From Limonium bicolor (taxonomy: Eukaryota; Streptophyta; Magnoliopsida; Caryophyllales; Plumbaginaceae), in the NCBI GenBank assembly GCA_023374045.1, contig CM041779.1, positions 296,680,167 through 296,744,166 on the forward strand: 64,000 bases of DNA. Direction: 5' to 3'. Both the position numbers and the translations under genes were made by a program. This document shows, piece after piece, positions 32,707 to 43,345 of the stretch (position 1 is its first letter; every line of letters begins with the position of its first letter). The notes below the pieces were generated by a model. The model did not search any database. It saw nothing but the letters and a program-made list of their open reading frames with translations, and was not told the origin of the DNA.

Positions 32707-32928
32707 TCACAACAAAGTAATCTGAAGTAGCAGAAGTACCGAATTAACAACAACAATCCAAAGCGAAAAAGAAAGGTACCAGAAGTAGCAACCTACGAAT
32801 CTAAAAGACATCAAAATATCACAAATGTCAAAGCCAGCTGAAAATCCATAAGTGCAATAAAAGATAGGTAGACTGATGTAGGAAGGAGCATAAACCAACT
32901 CATGTACTACCGCCGGGGCATGCGCCAA
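32707..32928 (-). CDS. Small hydrophobic open frame overlapping the third ORF end
   Basis: A 73-residue frame from an ATG at 32928 overlaps the last codons of the third ORF in another frame. Its second half is strongly hydrophobic with aromatic residues (VGCYFWYLSFSLWIVVVNSV), resembling a membrane segment. AT-rich sequence often gives such frames by chance, so I rank it as possible only. Confidence 0.2.
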   Translation of the reverse strand: MAHAPAVVHELVYAPSYISLPIFYCTYGFSAGFDICDILMSFRFVGCYFWYLSFSLWIVVVNSVLLLLQITLL

Positions 32929-34158
32929 GACTCCAACTGTGTGAAGCGCTCATCATAAGCTTGGAATCGGGCCTCCTGCTGAGCCTCATAGTCAGTCTGA
33001 CGGGTCTCTAAAGCCGAGAGTCTCTCACCATACCCATCCAGACGACTCGTAAAGCCGTCAAAGTAGGCTGTAGCAGTCCCCCTCCAGGCTCTAAACTAAT
33101 GGAGCAACTCATCATAGCCCGGGGCCGGACCAGCAGGCATCGGGAAGTCTGGGATCTCACCGCCAGCAGCAGCAACAGCATCAGCCTCATCAGCAACCTC
33201 AGCAGCGTCCTCAGCAACTCGGGGTGCGCGTGCAGTGCGTCGGCGCTTCACCCACTGCCCGTCGATCTTCTCCCACTGAAAGAATCTCATCATCGTCATA
33301 TCAAGAGGAGATCGAGGATACTGAGGCTCCTCATCAGACACATCCACCCTCTAGTCAGCAAACAGCGACTGTAAGAGGTGTGGGAATGGAAGGGAGGCGG
33401 AGTGATCGGTCCCAATCACCCGGACCATGGAGTTAAAGATAACTCTGTGCATAGCGGGTGGAACCCCTGCCTGGGCAAAGTCGTCATCCAATAGGTAGCG
33501 TAGCAACCAGCAGTCATACGAATTCAGATCAGCGCACTCACGGGGACGGACATTATACATAAGCACCCCTAAAATCAAACGCTCTCTCGGTGAGGGCAAC
33601 TTATCCCCCGTCACAACCTGTTTGTCCCGGTTATTCCTCCGTTGCCTGTTCTGAACCTCCGGGTCATTGACAATCAAATTTATGTAATGTGCCTTCGCCT
33701 GCCTCTCTAATAACGCCATATTTAGCCCTCTGCTCTGCAGTTGGGACCCGAACAACTAAAGGTAAACCCATGGAGAGCCTAATGGCTCTAGCAGTCACGG
33801 AAATAGCCACCCCTTTAACCACAGAATTTATAGTATCCCTTGCATCATTTAACGTTGCATTAGCATAAAATAGCTTCACCAACCTTGGATAGAATTTCCC
33901 TCCTCGATTCAGCAGACATAACCATCTACGTGCATTAAACAGTGTTTCTAGATCAAATTCAGCAATCAAGGTCGGACAAACTGACCTTTCACAAATGATT
34001 TTTCTCTCGCGTGCATGGTACCAGTTCTTAGCGGCTTCGTTGATGAATTCGGAGTCAACTGTCTCCCGGACCAGAATTGGTGTTGCGTCGGGTGATGGAG
34101 GGGCGGCGGCGGATGAAGAGGCGCCTGCGGTGTTGCGTCGAGCTCGTTTGGGTGCCAT
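32907..34158 (-). pseudogene. Third ORF of the Athila-like element
   Basis: ATG at 34158 (MAPKRARRNTAGASSSAAAP), a basic and Ala/Ser/Pro-rich lead, then a conserved domain: DLETLFNARRWLCLLNRGGK, LVKLFYAN, VVKGVAISVTARAIRLSMGL (34000-33770). A frame change near 33750 leads to RERLILGVLMYNVRP, LNSYDCWLLRYLLDD and FPHLLQSLF (33600-33355). Another shift leads to an acidic stretch (33347-33096), and a third frame gives a likely coiled coil (YGERLSALETRQTDYEAQQE) ending at a stop at 32907. The central domain resembles the putative plant transposon protein family and matches the Sirevirus third ORF in order and type. Function unknown. Confidence 0.7.
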
Positions 34159-34159
34159 G

Positions 34160-34613
34160 AGTTTTGGATTAGGGACTGATGTTTAGAGGGTGCGTGTGTT
34201 ATCGGTTGGGGCTGGGCGACAGAGGGATAGGGTAGTGTGTGGGTTTCTAGGGGTGGTGCGATGGGGGTGAGGTCGCAGGCGCTTCGACAGAGAGGGGGTG
34301 GTGGCGGTGTGTGTTTGGGTTGTGATGTCGGCTGGGTGAAGTGGTGCGGGTGGTGACTGGCGAATTCGAGACAGGGTGAGGGATAGGGTGGTTACGATTG
34401 GATCGGTTGTTTTCTGGGTGATGGAGCGAGGACAGAAAAGCGATAGAGGGAGGTGTGTTGGGTTGGTTTTGTGGTGGTGCGGTGGTCGGGAGTAGGCGAC
34501 GGGAGTGGCGAGTTCAAGAGTGAGAGAGGGAATTAGGGATTGCAGGAGTAAGGGGTTGAAGAGAATAGAAGATGAAGTGGAGCTCGACTGTTTTTTTTTT
34601 CCTAAGTGAGTGT
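34160..34613 (-). other. CT-rich, GC-richer leader upstream of the Athila third ORF
   Basis: On the minus strand this is a C/T/A-rich, G-poor segment with many ccacc and ctcac runs, unlike the AT-rich flanks. No gene and no clear TATA box. It separates the hairpin array from the ORF start. Confidence 0.45.
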
Positions 34614-34868
34614 TGGTCCGGGACTTAGGTTTCGTATAAAGTCCCGGACCGCTATGTCAAAATGGGTCAAGAGTCGCTGTTGTTCTGGGTCCAGGACTTA
34701 AGATTTGTATAAAGTCCCGGACCATCGTCTTCAATTCTCGGGATTTCTCACACTCGTGGGTCCGGGACTTAAGATATGGACGAAGTCCCGGACCACCCCA
34801 CATTTTCTGTTCGAGAGTTACCTACTCCTCTGGTCCGGGACTTAAGATATGGTTGAAGTCCCGGACCA
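34614..34868. repeat. Four GGTCCGGGACTT hairpin modules upstream of the Athila third ORF
   Basis: Palindromes at about 34614-34650, 34688-34725, 34757-34795 and 34831-34868 have loops like aagatatggacg. Spacing is about 72 bp. The linkers keep tcaagagt, tctcggga and tcgagagt, as in the LTR modules. This internal block thus copies part of the element's own U3. Confidence 0.88.
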
Positions 34869-35049
34869 CCCTATTTAGTCCACCGAAGGATTGTCTTTGA
34901 ATACTCTGTTTTTCTTCCTACACTGTGACAACAAACAACCCAAGAAAAATAGCTAACAAAGGAATTAGAACAAGTAAAAACATGAATTAGAACGAAAAAC
35001 AAGAAGAGAAATGAAAGAAGATTGGGTTGCCTCCCAATGAGCTGCCCGT

Positions 35050-36105
35050 CTTTTCGGTCTTTGGCTAGACCGTGCAATTGTAAGATCAATATGGAGGATC
35101 ATGCACCGTGATCACCGAATGGACTTCAGCGATGTCACCACTGAGATAGTGTTTCAACTGAGACCCGTTACTTTGAAGTCTCCCCTTCCGTATTGATTAA
35201 ACCTAGCTCCATAAGGCGAGACACTGTTATTGTGAATGGGTCCGGACCACGAGATTTCAACTTTCCGGGAAATTTCAGGCGGGAGTTGAATAGAAGCACC
35301 TTATCTCCAACGTGAAACTCACGCTTGACCAGCAGTTATCATGCCACCTCTTCTTTTCTCCTTATAATTTGGCATTTTCATAGGCTTCCTCTCTAAATTC
35401 TCCAAATTGCACAACTGCATCTTGCGCTTCTCACCAGCCTTTTGTAATCAAAATTTAATGCTTTGATGGCCCAAAAAGACTTATGCTCCAATTCTACAGG
35501 CAAGTGACATGCCTTGCCATAACCAATTTGTATGGAGACATACCTAAGGGTGTTTTGAAGGCAGTGCGTATGCCCACAAGCGTCATCTAGCTTGAGTGAC
35601 CAATCGCGTCTAGAGATGTGACAGATTTCTGAAGGATCCACTTGATTTCTCTATTTGTAATCTCGGCTTGCCCGTTTGTCTGTGGATGATATGGTAGGGA
35701 AACCTTGTGCCGTACGCCATACTTCTGTAGGAGAGCTTCAAACTATTTGTTGCAGAAATGGGTACCTCCATCGCTAATGATTGCTCGCGGAACACCAAAA
35801 CGAGTGAATATATTCCGCTTCAAAAATTTCAGCACTACTTTTGCATCATTAGTTGGTGCTGCTATTGCTTCAGCCCATTTTGTAACGTAGTCTACTCCTA
35901 CCAAGATGTAGAGGTTACCTTGAGATGATGGAAACGGCCCCATGAAATCAATGCCCCAAAGGTCGAATGGTTCAACTTCCAATATAGAGTTCAAGGGCAT
36001 CTCATGGCGTCTAGATAGGTTCCCCTGCCTTTGGCACTGGTCACATGTGGATACAAACTGATAGCAATCTTTGTTCAAGGTCTTCCAAAAGAAACCTGCT
36101 TCCAA
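35050..36105 (-). pseudogene. Athila integrase
   Basis: The frame from 36105 has [19 protein letters not shown] (end of the zinc motif), [13 protein letters not shown] (first catalytic Asp, about 35960) and [13 protein letters not shown] (second Asp, about 35755). Continuations in other frames give a conserved [21 protein letters not shown] segment with the Glu (about 35690-35630), then ALNFDYK (about 35440) and the C-terminal GARFNQYGRG-like region near 35200. Frameshifts near 36080, 35740, 35625 and 35400 break it. Confidence 0.88.
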
Positions 36106-38381
36106 AACTTTTGCGGCTGTCCGAGCAGGACCGAAATGACCTCCTGCTTCTCTTGAGTGACAATGAACAAGGATTCTCTTATTTCAGTATCAGGAACACA
36201 TCTACGAATCATCCCATCCGCACAAACCTTGAAAAGAAATGGATCGTCCCAACGGTAGTGCTTAACAGTGGAGAAGAACTTCTTCCTCTGCTGATATGTT
36301 AATGCTGGGGGTACTATCTGTTTTGCGAGATAGTTAGCAATATCTGCATACCAAGGATCTCCCATGGAACCAACTTTGAAAACATACTCATCGGGGAAGA
36401 ACTCGTTGATTGATATACCATCATCAGCATATTTAATCCGAGATAAGTGATCAGCCACTCCATTCTGTACTCCGGGCTTGTCTCTTATCTATATATCAAA
36501 CTCCTGAAGGAGTAGGATCCATCGAATCAACCTCGGTTTTGCTTCTACCTTCTTGAATAAATGTCGTAGGGCAGAATGATCTGTATAGACGATGACTTTA
36601 CTCCCAATGATGTATGATCTGAATTTGTCACATGCAAAGACGATGGCTAACAGCTCCTTTTCTGTTGTTGCATAATTTTTTTGTGCATCATTAAGTGTCT
36701 TGCTTGCATAGTAGACTACCTTCAGCATTTTGTCATGTCTTTGCCCCAGAACTGCTCCCATAGCAAAATCGCTAGCATCACACATGATCTCAAATGGTAG
36801 AGACCAATCAGGTGCAACAACAACCGGTGCAGATATTAGCTTTTCCTTGATGATGGTAAATGCCTCAAAACATTCTTTAGTGAAGTCGAATTTCACATCT
36901 TTGGCCAGCAAGTCACACAACGGCTTAGATATCTTCGAAAAGTCTTTAATGAACCGTCTGTAAAAGCCTGCATGACCTAGGAAACTCCTCACATCTTTTA
37001 CTGTAGCTGGTGGTGGTAACTTATCGATCACTTCAACCTTAGCCTTGTCCACTTCAATACCTCTGCTAGAGATCTTGTGTCGCAGCATAATGCCCTCTTG
37101 CACCATGAAGTGGCATTTTTCCCAGTTTAGGACTAGATTGGTTTCTCTGCACCTGGCTAAGATATGATCCAAATTTTCCAAACAAGAGTCAAAAGTTAGC
37201 CCAAAAACTGAAAAATCATCCATGAATACCTCGATGCATTTTTCAATGTGGTCGGAAAATATGGCTGTCATGCAACGCTGGAAGGTAGCTGGAGCGTTAC
37301 ATAAACCGAAGGGCATGCGTCGGTAGGCATAAGTGCCATATGGGCATGTGAAAGTTGTTTTCTCTTGGTCCTCTTCAGCAATAGGTATCTGAAAATACCC
37401 AGAGTAACCATCCAAGAAACAGTAATATTTATGTCCTGCAAGTCTCTCCAACATTTGGTCAATGAAAGGAAGATGAAAATGATCTTTTCTGGTTGCAGCA
37501 TTCAACTTTCGATAGTCAATGCACACTCTATGCCCTGTAATAGTTCTCTGAGGAACTAGCTCACCTTTATCATTGGGAATTACAGTAAATCCCCCTTTCT
37601 TGGGCACTACTTGTGTAGGGCTCACCCATTCACTATCAGAAATTGCATAAATAATACCTGCATCGAGAAGCTTAATGACTTCCTTCTTTACCACCTCCTT
37701 CATGTTTGGGTTCAATCTTCTCTGGGGTTGAACTAGTGGTTTATAGTTTTCTTCAAGAAAGATGCGGTGTGTACAAAAGTGAGGAGCTATCCCCTGGATA
37801 TCAGCGATTGACCAACCTATCGCCTTCTTGTTCTTCCTAAGCACCTGCACTAGTTGTTCCTCCTGTTTATCAGTTAGTTCTGCAGAGATAATGACAAGCA
37901 AACTAGAGGGTTCAATTAAGAAAACATATTTTAAATGGCTGGGGAGAGGTTTGAGCTCCAAGGATGGTGGTGCTTTGATAGAGGGAATCAACTCCTGAGG
38001 TTCCCTTTCCAGCTTTTCACGTTCTATCATGGGACCTTTTCGATATCGTCCTCCTGCTGATAATTGGAATGCCACAGCAGAGACTTCTGGATCATCATGA
38101 ATTCCATCTATGGACTCTACTAGGCATTTCTTTAACTCATCGATGTCAGCAGGGCTAAAGACATAATCCTGCAGTAGAGAGTCAATAGATTCCAAACTAA
38201 AACAAGCATGTACATCAGATGGGTGTTTTGTAACCTTTGACATGTCAAAAACAAGCTGTTCATCATGCATTCTCAAGATTATCTTACCACCCTCAACATC
38301 AATGAGGGTTCTGGCTGTTCGCATAAATGGGCGCCCAAGGATTAGTGGTACTTCTTTGTCTTCCTCCATATCTAAGATCAC
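36075..38381 (-). pseudogene. Athila pol: protease end, reverse transcriptase, RNase H
   Basis: An open frame of 630 codons (38381-36489) includes LILGRPFMRTARTLIDV (protease C-terminal part), RT motifs (GYSGYFQIPIAEEDQEKTTF, YRRMPFGLCNAPATFQRCM, catalytic FMDD in VFMDDFSVFG near 37225) and RNase H (CDASDFAMGAVLGQR, ATTEKELLAIVFA, VIVYTDHSALRHL). A single TAG at 36489-36491 interrupts what continues in frame as [18 protein letters not shown] down to about 36075; it replaces a codon that is usually Glu. Apart from this the RT-RH part looks intact. Confidence 0.94.
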
Positions 38382-38861
38382 AAATCAGCAGGGAAAACAA
38401 AAGTACCAACTGAACAACCAAATCTCGCACTCCTTTGGTAAAATAATGGACCTATCTGCTAATTGAAGAGTAATACGGGTGGGATCACATTCACCAATCC
38501 AAGTTTAAGGTACATAGACAGGGCATTAAATTGATGCTAGCACCCAAATCACATAGTCCCTTACCACAGTCGATATTACCTATAGAACATGGGATGATTG
38601 GAAGACCTGGATCATCGAGCTTCGGGGGAAGCTTTTTAGTGAGCACACAGAAACTCTCTCTGTCAACTGGACCGTTTCCTTTTCTATCAATGACCTTCTA
38701 TTTGAGAGGATGTCCTTCATGAATTTTGCATAGATAGGCATCTGTTTTAACGCATCTGCAAAAGGAATATTTATGGTCAGTTTCTTAAAAATGCTCAAAA
38801 ACTTACCGAACTGCTCATCAAGGTCTCTCTTCTTTAGTCTGTTCGGGAATGGAATGGGCAA
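38382..38861 (-). pseudogene. Athila gag C-terminus and protease active site
   Basis: Frame 38861-38580 (FPNRLKKRDLDEQFGKFLSI, INIPFADALKQMPIYAKFMK) is the conserved region before Athila protease. After a frameshift, CDLGASINLMP (about 38560-38525) holds the protease catalytic Asp. Another shift near 38400 joins the pol frame. Confidence 0.88.
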
Positions 38862-40321
38862 CTCAACAGCTGCTCTCTGTGATGGTTTGGGGCTGTGGGC
38901 AGATTTATTTGATGTCTCATGCTGACTGTTAGTTTTGCCGGTGCATTTTCCAGAATTGGTTGCTCAACACTCTCAACCTCTTGACCTGCATCATTTTCTT
39001 TATCGGGTTGATTTGGAGTATCTACAGCTTCAGGGATCGGATGATCAAGCTGTCTACCACTTCTCAAGTTTATTGCTTTAGCATATTCTCTTGGATTCAT
39101 CTCTGGTTGACTTGGTAAAGACCCTGCAGGTCTCTCTGAAAGTTTCTGACTAATTTGAGCCAACTGAGTTTCCATTCGCTTATTGTGAGCTTTCTGTTCT
39201 TGCATGAATGCCTTTTGGTTGTTGTTGATTTCATCTTGCTCATTGAATCTGGCTTTTGTTGATGTAATGAATTCGCACATCATAGCTTCCAGGTTTGAGG
39301 AACTACTAGCTCCTTGACTTTGCATCTGTTGGTTCTGAGGGGGTCTTTGATAAGACTGATTATATTGTTGTGGTGCCTTCTGATTGTAGTTGTTGTTCTG
39401 AAATCTTTGCTGCTGATATCCCTGGTTGCTTTGGTTGTTATAGAAATTTCCTTGTCTGTTTCCCAGGTAATTTACCTCTTCACTTGGTGGAGATGTACAC
39501 TTGCACAAGTTTGAGCTTCTACCACAATATTCACAAGATGGAAAAACTTCAGGTGCAACTGCTGCGTTTGACTGCAGATTCATTACTGCACACATACGCT
39601 CAAACTTCTTTGACATCGCTTCCATCTTGGCAGCCAGAAAAGTATTCGAATCTACTTCATAAACTCCAGCAGTTTTCTTTGGTGCAGCTTCTCCGGTTCT
39701 CGCACTCCCCACTGATTGGATGCATTGGCAATGGTCTCCAATAATTCCTTGATTCTAGCTATTGGTAGCTCCATGAGGCTTCCTCCTGCACAAGTGTCTA
39801 CCAACAAACGACTTGAATGATCCAAATCTTTGTAAAAGGACTGTAAAATTACCTCCTCTCCCAAGCCATGGTGTGGTACTCTGCGCACAATCCCTTTGAA
39901 ACGCTCCCAAGCCTCAGATAATGTCTCACCAGTGAACTGCTTAAAGTTGGTAATTCTCCTCTCATAATCAGCATCCGAGAAGGAGGGAAATATTTTGCCA
40001 AAAATGCATTTGCCAACTCTGTCCAGGTGGTGATACTGTTGGGTGTCAATGAGTTTAGCCATCTGCAGCTCTGTCCCTCAGGGAGAATGGGAAGGAGTCA
40101 ATCTGGCAGCCTCTTGTGAAGCTGGTGTAGAACAAGCTCCTACCAATCTCAGGAAAGTGGTGAGATGGACATTGGGATCTTCGGTGACTGATCCGCTGAA
40201 TTGGGTGTTCATGACCATAGTAACATAGTGTGTTTGAACTGCCACTGCACTCCTGCTGGTAACGCAGGAATTACTATTGGTGAGATAAGCCCTTCGACGC
40301 TTGGGCGAGTATAATCTCTCA
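38834..40321 (-). pseudogene. Athila gag
   Basis: The early part (40321-40062, broken) includes RDYTRPSVEGLISP and FPFSLRDRAADW-like sequence. It continues with ADYERRITNFKQFTGETLSE and AWERFKGIVRRVPHHGL (39960-39880), then frame 39712-38834 with NTFLAAKMEAMSKKFERM, a long Gln/Asn-rich tract and NPREYAKAINLRSGRQLD. The knuckle reads CEYCGRSSNLCKC (about 39530-39500), lacking the usual His. Frameshifts near 40060, 39690 and 38850. Confidence 0.9.
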
Positions 40322-40712
40322 TGTGCCTCTCCGGATTGGTATTCTCCATATTAGTTTTGGGGGGTTGTTTAGAATCTCTTCTTCAACAATTCCTTCTGCT
40401 GGTGAATCTTTTGGAGGCACCTCCTGCTCAAATGGAGGATCCAGCTCTAATCTTTTCGAATCCTTCTTGTTACTCTGTCTATTTCTGGTTCAATTTCGAA
40501 TTCAGGTCTCCTACAGAACGAGTTTTAACCATAAAACACAATTCAGATAACTGACAGCAGTAACTCAAACGGATTTCATCATAACCGGTTAATAAGACAC
40601 AATTTGCACAAAGCTGACAAAATGAACAAAAATAAAATAACACAAGGATAAACTAAAACGAACAGAAACAAAATAGAATTTAATAAATAAAATCAAACTA
40701 AGCAACCGTGCC

Positions 40713-40730
40713 TCCCCGGCAACAGCGCCA
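40713..40730 (-). other. Primer binding site, tRNA-Asp type
   Basis: Minus-strand TGGCGCTGTTGCCGGGGA lies six bases inside the 5' LTR and fits the usual Athila PBS with one base changed. Confidence 0.9.
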
Positions 40731-41722
40731 CAAACTTGTTGGGTAAAAACCTAACGGCAAGTATACCGGTCGATTATAGCAAGTTTTCCTAGAAGTGTCC
40801 CTCCAGGTTATCGAATCCAAGGGAGGCAGCGTTTTAGTTTAATTGATATTTAAGAACAAACTAATGAATCGGTTCACTCCAGTAACAGGGGGGTTTTGTT
40901 TGTTGAATTACTAAGTATGAAACAATGTAAATATGAGCAAAGGTAATAAATGCAGACAGTGGGCAAAATAATGATATTTTTGATTTAATAAAAAGGGAAA
41001 ATTCCGGTTTACTAATCCTCCAAATTCTTCGGTTCCTTTCTCAGTGTGTTTACCAAAATTCAGATTAAAATCCTAGATCAGAAATATTCCACGTTCGGTC
41101 TCCCGCTCGGTGGAATCTAATTAACAGCTAATAAATTTTAACTCTCGTTACAAATTTACTAATTGCTAGCTTTAAGAATAATCCAGTTTAATGATCAGTT
41201 AATATCCTAGAGGAATTACCATCTCTAAATTAACCGGTGTGTTCCTGTTGTCTATTATCTACCGCAGTTCTCACTTATAAGCAGATAAACTGGTAAAATC
41301 AAGTAATTGGCCAAATCACAAGATTTATAAAAATAAATAAGGAACAACACTTTAATCTATTAAAATGGTAAATCACAAAGATAATGGAACCTTGAATTTG
41401 GATTACATAGCAAACCGAAATTTATAAAAACTACTCAGCCATGGAAATGAAATACTGTGAAATATGTAAATAACATTAAAGAAGAAAAAGAAGAAGAAAC
41501 TCTTTTAAGGCTCTTTGATGGAGTCTCTGTGCACAACCAGCAGTTTCCTCGCTCAATCTCCAGATATGGTGAAGTCTCCAGCTGCTTGTGTATTCTAGAT
41601 TTGTGTATGTGTGGTGTTTATGAGATGATGAATGATATGAATGGAACGTGGTTATGAAATGGATGGATGGAGTGTGGAATGCTCTCCAGAATTGTGTGTC
41701 TAAAAATGAGTGATATTGAGTT

Positions 41723-41732
41723 CTATTTATAG
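41723..41732 (-). promoter_or_regulatory. TATA box in Athila 5' LTR
   Basis: CTATAAATAG on the minus strand. As the 5' LTR copy it would drive the full-length RNA. Confidence 0.7.
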
Positions 41733-42003
41733 AACAGATTTGTGGAACACGTATAGGAGCAACAGGGCAGTGGTGCTGGAATTTGTAAGTGGAATGGTGG
41801 GTGTGTTACGTGAGTGTTTTGCTGGATTTGGGGAGATGATTAGATTAGTGGAGGGATGATTGGAAAGTAGCAGTGGAAGGGACAAAAACTAAGGCTGGAA
41901 AGGAAGTACGCTGGATGATGAGATATGGGGCGGTGTAGTTTAATATGCAGAGAATAGAATTTTCTTTTCATTCGCGCGCTACAGACGTCCGATTCCAGCA
42001 GTA

Positions 42004-42185
42004 TGGTCCGGGACTTAAGCCTTGTATAAAGTCCCGGACCATGGTGTAGAAACAGGTCGAGAGTTCTTTCATTGTGTGGTCCAGGACTTAAGTTGTGTAT
42101 AAGGTCCCGGACCATACCTGTATTTAAGACGAGAGTGGAGTATGTTGTGGTCCGGGACTTAAGTTATGCAACAAGTCCCGGACCA
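42004..42185. repeat. Three GGTCCGGGACTT hairpin modules in the Athila 5' LTR
   Basis: The first (tggtccgggacttaagcc ... gtcccggacca) and third are perfect 12-bp stems; the second has one change. Module spacing is about 72 bp, with gtcgagagt / acgagagt linkers. Confidence 0.9.
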
Positions 42186-42434
42186 TGTCTGTATTTAGGT
42201 CGAGAGTTGAATTTCTTAATTCTATTTAGCTTGTTTGATTTTCCATGTGTTCCAACAGTGATAGGAGTGTGTTTCCTTGAGAGATAAAAACCTGAAAAAG
42301 CACACAAAAACCATAAAAGAAGACAATTGCAACAAGAAACATAAAAATGCTCATAAGACAGGAATTTAGTAGTAAATGATAACAAATTGGGTCTCAAAAG
42401 ACCGTGCAGAAATAGGTAAATTCCTGACTTATCA

Positions 42435-42439
42435 GATAC
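42435..42439. repeat. Target-site duplication, Athila right side
   Basis: gatac, identical to 29799-29803. Confidence 0.9.
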
Positions 42440-43332
42440 CCTGCTTCCGAAAGCATGAAAGACCGGGCATAACACCGTCACATTAGAATGGAGAAAGCAA
42501 TAATCTGCTACTAATAAATAATCTATATTACACCGATTATGACGAAAAGGCAAATTGAGCCTTATATTCGTGGGTCTGCACCCCACAACGGAGCGAGTGG
42601 ACCCATTAGAACGTACTTGCAAAGTGCACAAAGTACTCCACGCTTCTCAGCTGAGGAAGTATGCGCCTCATTTTTTTCATATAATTTAGAACCCAAAAGA
42701 CTAGAGTTAGACCCACGTCTCAGATAAGAGACGACTCCACTCCTCATCCCCGATACGGAAAAGAGGGAGACCAAGTATCCAGCGCTCTTCTCATAGCAGT
42801 TGTTCGACACTTTGGGGGTCACGGGGCGTAACCCTTTTTAAGGGGGTAGAGCCTCTTGGTGTAGACCAAGATTCAAGGTTGTTTTTGTTGTTTGTTGTGC
42901 GTATGCGGGGCATACTTGATATGTTGTGGAATTTACGTTCTTTAAGCACTTGGATGAACTTATGTTGGTGGTGTTGTCTTGATTGTAACGTATGCAAGAC
43001 ATACTGTTGTATATCTGGTTTGTTGTTTGTGCACATGGTGATATGTTTATGTATCTGATGTGATACTTGGTTGGTTATCGGAGTCTATGTTGGGATTTAT
43101 GTATTGGTATTGTGCACTTATGTTGCACCTTCTTTGGATGTGTGAAATTGTATGATACAACTGAGCTATGAGATGCATATTATTATTGCACTTGGATGAG
43201 TTAGTTTATGCACCTATTGCATTTTGAGTATGGAGATACAGGACTTGATCCCTAGGATTGAAGTTAGTCATGGAACTAGATTCTCCTAGGAACAATTGAT
43301 CGGAAATGAGACTTCGGGACGAAGTCCTTTTT
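42440..43332 (+). other. 3' internal region of an older plus-strand Gypsy element
   Basis: No gene recognised. A PPT-like segment cgtaaccctttttaaggggg then tagagc (42827-42852) resembles the reverse complement of 58083-58110 in the LARD-like element. The stretch ends at gggacgaagtccttttt (43318-43334), wording commonly seen at the end of chromovirus-type Gypsy elements. It probably connects with 27652-29798. Confidence 0.5.
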
Positions 43333-43344
43333 AAGGGGGGTAGA
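43333..43344 (+). other. PPT of the older plus-strand Gypsy element
   Basis: aaggggggtaga directly before TGAAATACCCC, the start of an LTR. Confidence 0.75.
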
Positions 43345-43345
43345 T

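Larger units (their letters stand above)
29804..42434 (-). mobile_element. Athila-like Gypsy retrotransposon, 12.6 kb
   Basis: LTRs of 1722 bp (29804-31525) and 1698 bp (40737-42434) start TGTTGGGTAAAAACC and end CTTATCA on the plus strand. The PBS is the tRNA-Asp type typical of Athila and the target duplication is perfect (gatac). Coding is on the minus strand: gag, protease, RT, RNase H, integrase, then an array of hairpins and a third ORF before the PPT. LTRs are very alike and pol is nearly open, so this is one of the younger insertions here. Confidence 0.95.
40737..42434 (-). mobile_element. 5' LTR of the Athila-like element
   Basis: Same ends and order of parts as 29804-31525, with a TATA box at 41723-41732 and three hairpins at about 42004-42041, 42077-42114 and 42148-42185. 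Confidence 0.95.
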
